Source of the DNA: Acidobacteriota bacterium
GTDB lineage: Bacteria > Acidobacteriota > Terriglobia > Terriglobales > Acidobacteriaceae
Direction: 5' to 3'
Length of the DNA stretch: 5,660 nt
NCBI GenBank assembly: GCA_021805265.1
Contig: JAJZFR010000225.1
Coordinates: 1-5,660, forward strand
The first letter of the stretch is position 1. Every line of letters begins with the position of its first letter. Under the pieces are notes generated by a model, which did no database searches, was not told where the DNA came from, and saw only the letters and a program-made list of their open reading frames with translations. Below are positions 4,698 through 5,660 of the stretch, piece by piece. A program made the translations under genes and the position numbers.

Positions 4698-5660
4698 TCA
4701 GTAAGTCTTCCAGAAGAAGTAAGCGGCCATCGTCAGACCGATCGTGACCACCACGCCGCGCAGAAACTGCTGGTTCAGGCGCTTCGCCAGGCTGGACGAC
4801 AGATACCCGCCAACCCCGCAGGTCACCATCGCCGCCAGGCAGTAGCGCCACTCCACCTTGCCGCTGAAGGCAAACAGAATACACGCCACGCCATTGGCCA
4901 TTGTCGTCGAGACGACCTTCATCGCATTCATCTGGTTCAGATCGTCAAACCCGAACAGCGACAGCATCGAGATGATCAGAAACCCCGCGCCAGCCCCGAA
5001 ATACCCAATGTAGAAGCACACAAACGCCGTCATCACCACCAGCGGCCAATACCGCCGATGCTCGTGCGCACGCGCGGCTGGCAGCCCGGACTGAGCGAGT
5101 TGGCGTGCCTGCTGCTGCGCCAGCTTGAGTGCCTGTTCGCTCGCGCGCTTCTGCAGTCGCTTGGTCACCGGCCCGCTGAAGGCAAAGATCAGCGCCGCCA
5201 CCAGCAGCAGCCAGGGCACCAGCTTCATGAACGTCATCGCTGGCGTGTTCAGCAGCACAATCGCGCCCACCGTCCCGCCGACAAGGCCCGCCGCGCCCAT
5301 TTGCGCCGCCAGTCGCTTGTGCTTCCTGACCTCCGACCAGTAACCGGCGATCGAGGTCAACTGCCCCGGCCATAAGGCCACGGTGTTCGTCGCATTCGCC
5401 TGGATCGGTCCCAGCCCGACGCTCAGCATCGCCGGAAAGCTAAGAAAAGAACCGCCCCCAGCCACCGCATTCAGCATCCCCGCCAGAAACGCCGCCACCA
5501 CTACCCACGGCAGCCGCCAGTCAACCCCATGCAGCCCCGCCAGCCAACCCTCTACACTCGCAAACCATAGTCCATGCATCAGTCCCAATTGTAGCCGCCA
5601 CTCGAACAGCCCCATGAACCTGCCATGAACCGATCCCGAACTTACCCCGACCGGAACCAT
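4698..5660 (-). CDS. TSUP-family (TauE/SafE) membrane transporter
   Basis: This is a multi-pass inner-membrane protein of the TSUP (TauE/SafE) family, whose members move sulfite, sulfoacetate and other small sulfur-containing or organic anions. The substrate here is unknown. The family signature is clear at about 59-107: AFLAGMLNAVAGGGSFLSFP, then QANATNTVALWPGQLTSIAGYWSE. Hydrophobic segments lie near 50-82, 90-107, 118-137, 143-163, 205-235, 250-267, 272-289 and 301-317. GYFGAGAGFLIISML (219-233) is the second-half copy of the glycine-rich motif. A charged Gln/Ala/Arg-rich loop of about 40 residues (164-204) separates the two halves. The longest reading here is 320 residues from ATG at 5660, at the window edge. 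M16 (5615) and M28 (5579) are possible starts, since the first transmembrane segment begins only near residue 48 and the family is often 250-280 residues long. No functional link with its neighbours is evident. Confidence 0.9.
   Translation of the reverse strand: MVPVGVSSGSVHGRFMGLFEWRLQLGLMHGLWFASVEGWLAGLHGVDWRLPWVVVAAFLAGMLNAVAGGGSFLSFPAMLSVGLGPIQANATNTVALWPGQLTSIAGYWSEVRKHKRLAAQMGAAGLVGGTVGAIVLLNTPAMTFMKLVPWLLLVAALIFAFSGPVTKRLQKRASEQALKLAQQQARQLAQSGLPAARAHEHRRYWPLVVMTAFVCFYIGYFGAGAGFLIISMLSLFGFDDLNQMNAMKVVSTTMANGVACILFAFSGKVEWRYCLAAMVTCGVGGYLSSSLAKRLNQQFLRGVVVTIGLTMAAYFFWKTY
5612..5631. repeat. Direct repeat CCATGAACC, 11-base period
   Basis: CCATGAACC occurs at 5612-5620 and again at 5623-5631, separated by TG. 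On the - strand this reads GGTTCATGG twice, and the copy nearer the gene contains the candidate ATG (M16) of the transporter. The 11-base period is close to one helical turn and is not a multiple of three. Confidence 0.6.

Noticed and set aside
4658..4707. AGTAAGTC repeated at both stop codons of the convergent pair (4658-4665 and 4700-4707)
   Set aside because: Eight bases recurring within 50 bases is easily chance. One copy includes the foldase stop codon and the other the final codons of the transporter, with no further extension of the match.

Overview
The window looks like the chromosome of a GC-rich Gram-negative soil bacterium, most likely an acidobacterium of the Acidobacteriaceae/Terriglobia type. 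That placement is an inference. It rests on protein style (a secreted S9 peptidase with PD40 propeller repeats, a two-domain DsbA-like lipoprotein, and a SurA-like lipoprotein whose wording I associate with acidobacterial homologues) and on the GC-rich codon use, not on a database search.

Layout from left to right. Positions 1-126 are the right-hand end of an insertion sequence: the last 36 codons of an IS5-family-type DDE transposase on the + strand, followed directly by its probable terminal inverted repeat. After about 95 bases of more AT-rich spacer comes a complete secreted serine peptidase of the prolyl oligopeptidase (S9) family on the - strand (221-2329). A 130-base divergent intergenic region separates it from two + strand lipoprotein genes: a DsbA/DsbG-like thioredoxin-fold oxidoreductase (2460-3443) and a SurA-type foldase/chaperone (3580-4662). 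Both begin with TTG codons, each preceded by a clear Shine-Dalgarno sequence. A TSUP (TauE/SafE) membrane transporter on the - strand (4698-5660) converges on the foldase gene with only 35 bases between the two stops. Its start is ambiguous and lies at the window edge.

Functional reading. The two central genes form a plausible periplasmic protein-folding pair, one for disulfide chemistry and one for SurA-like chaperoning, both apparently lipid-anchored. The S9 peptidase is also exported and would act on peptides in the periplasm or outside the cell. The transporter has no evident functional link to its neighbours. The insertion sequence marks a rearrangement-prone edge just downstream of the peptidase gene.

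I do not see a new defence system, CRISPR array, RNA gene or other exotic system here. The points most worth a second look are the foldase, whose parvulin domain seems to lack both conserved catalytic histidines, the unassigned N-terminal domain of the DsbA-like lipoprotein, and a direct repeat with an 11-base period at the transporter's ambiguous start. There is no stretch over 300 bases without a gene.
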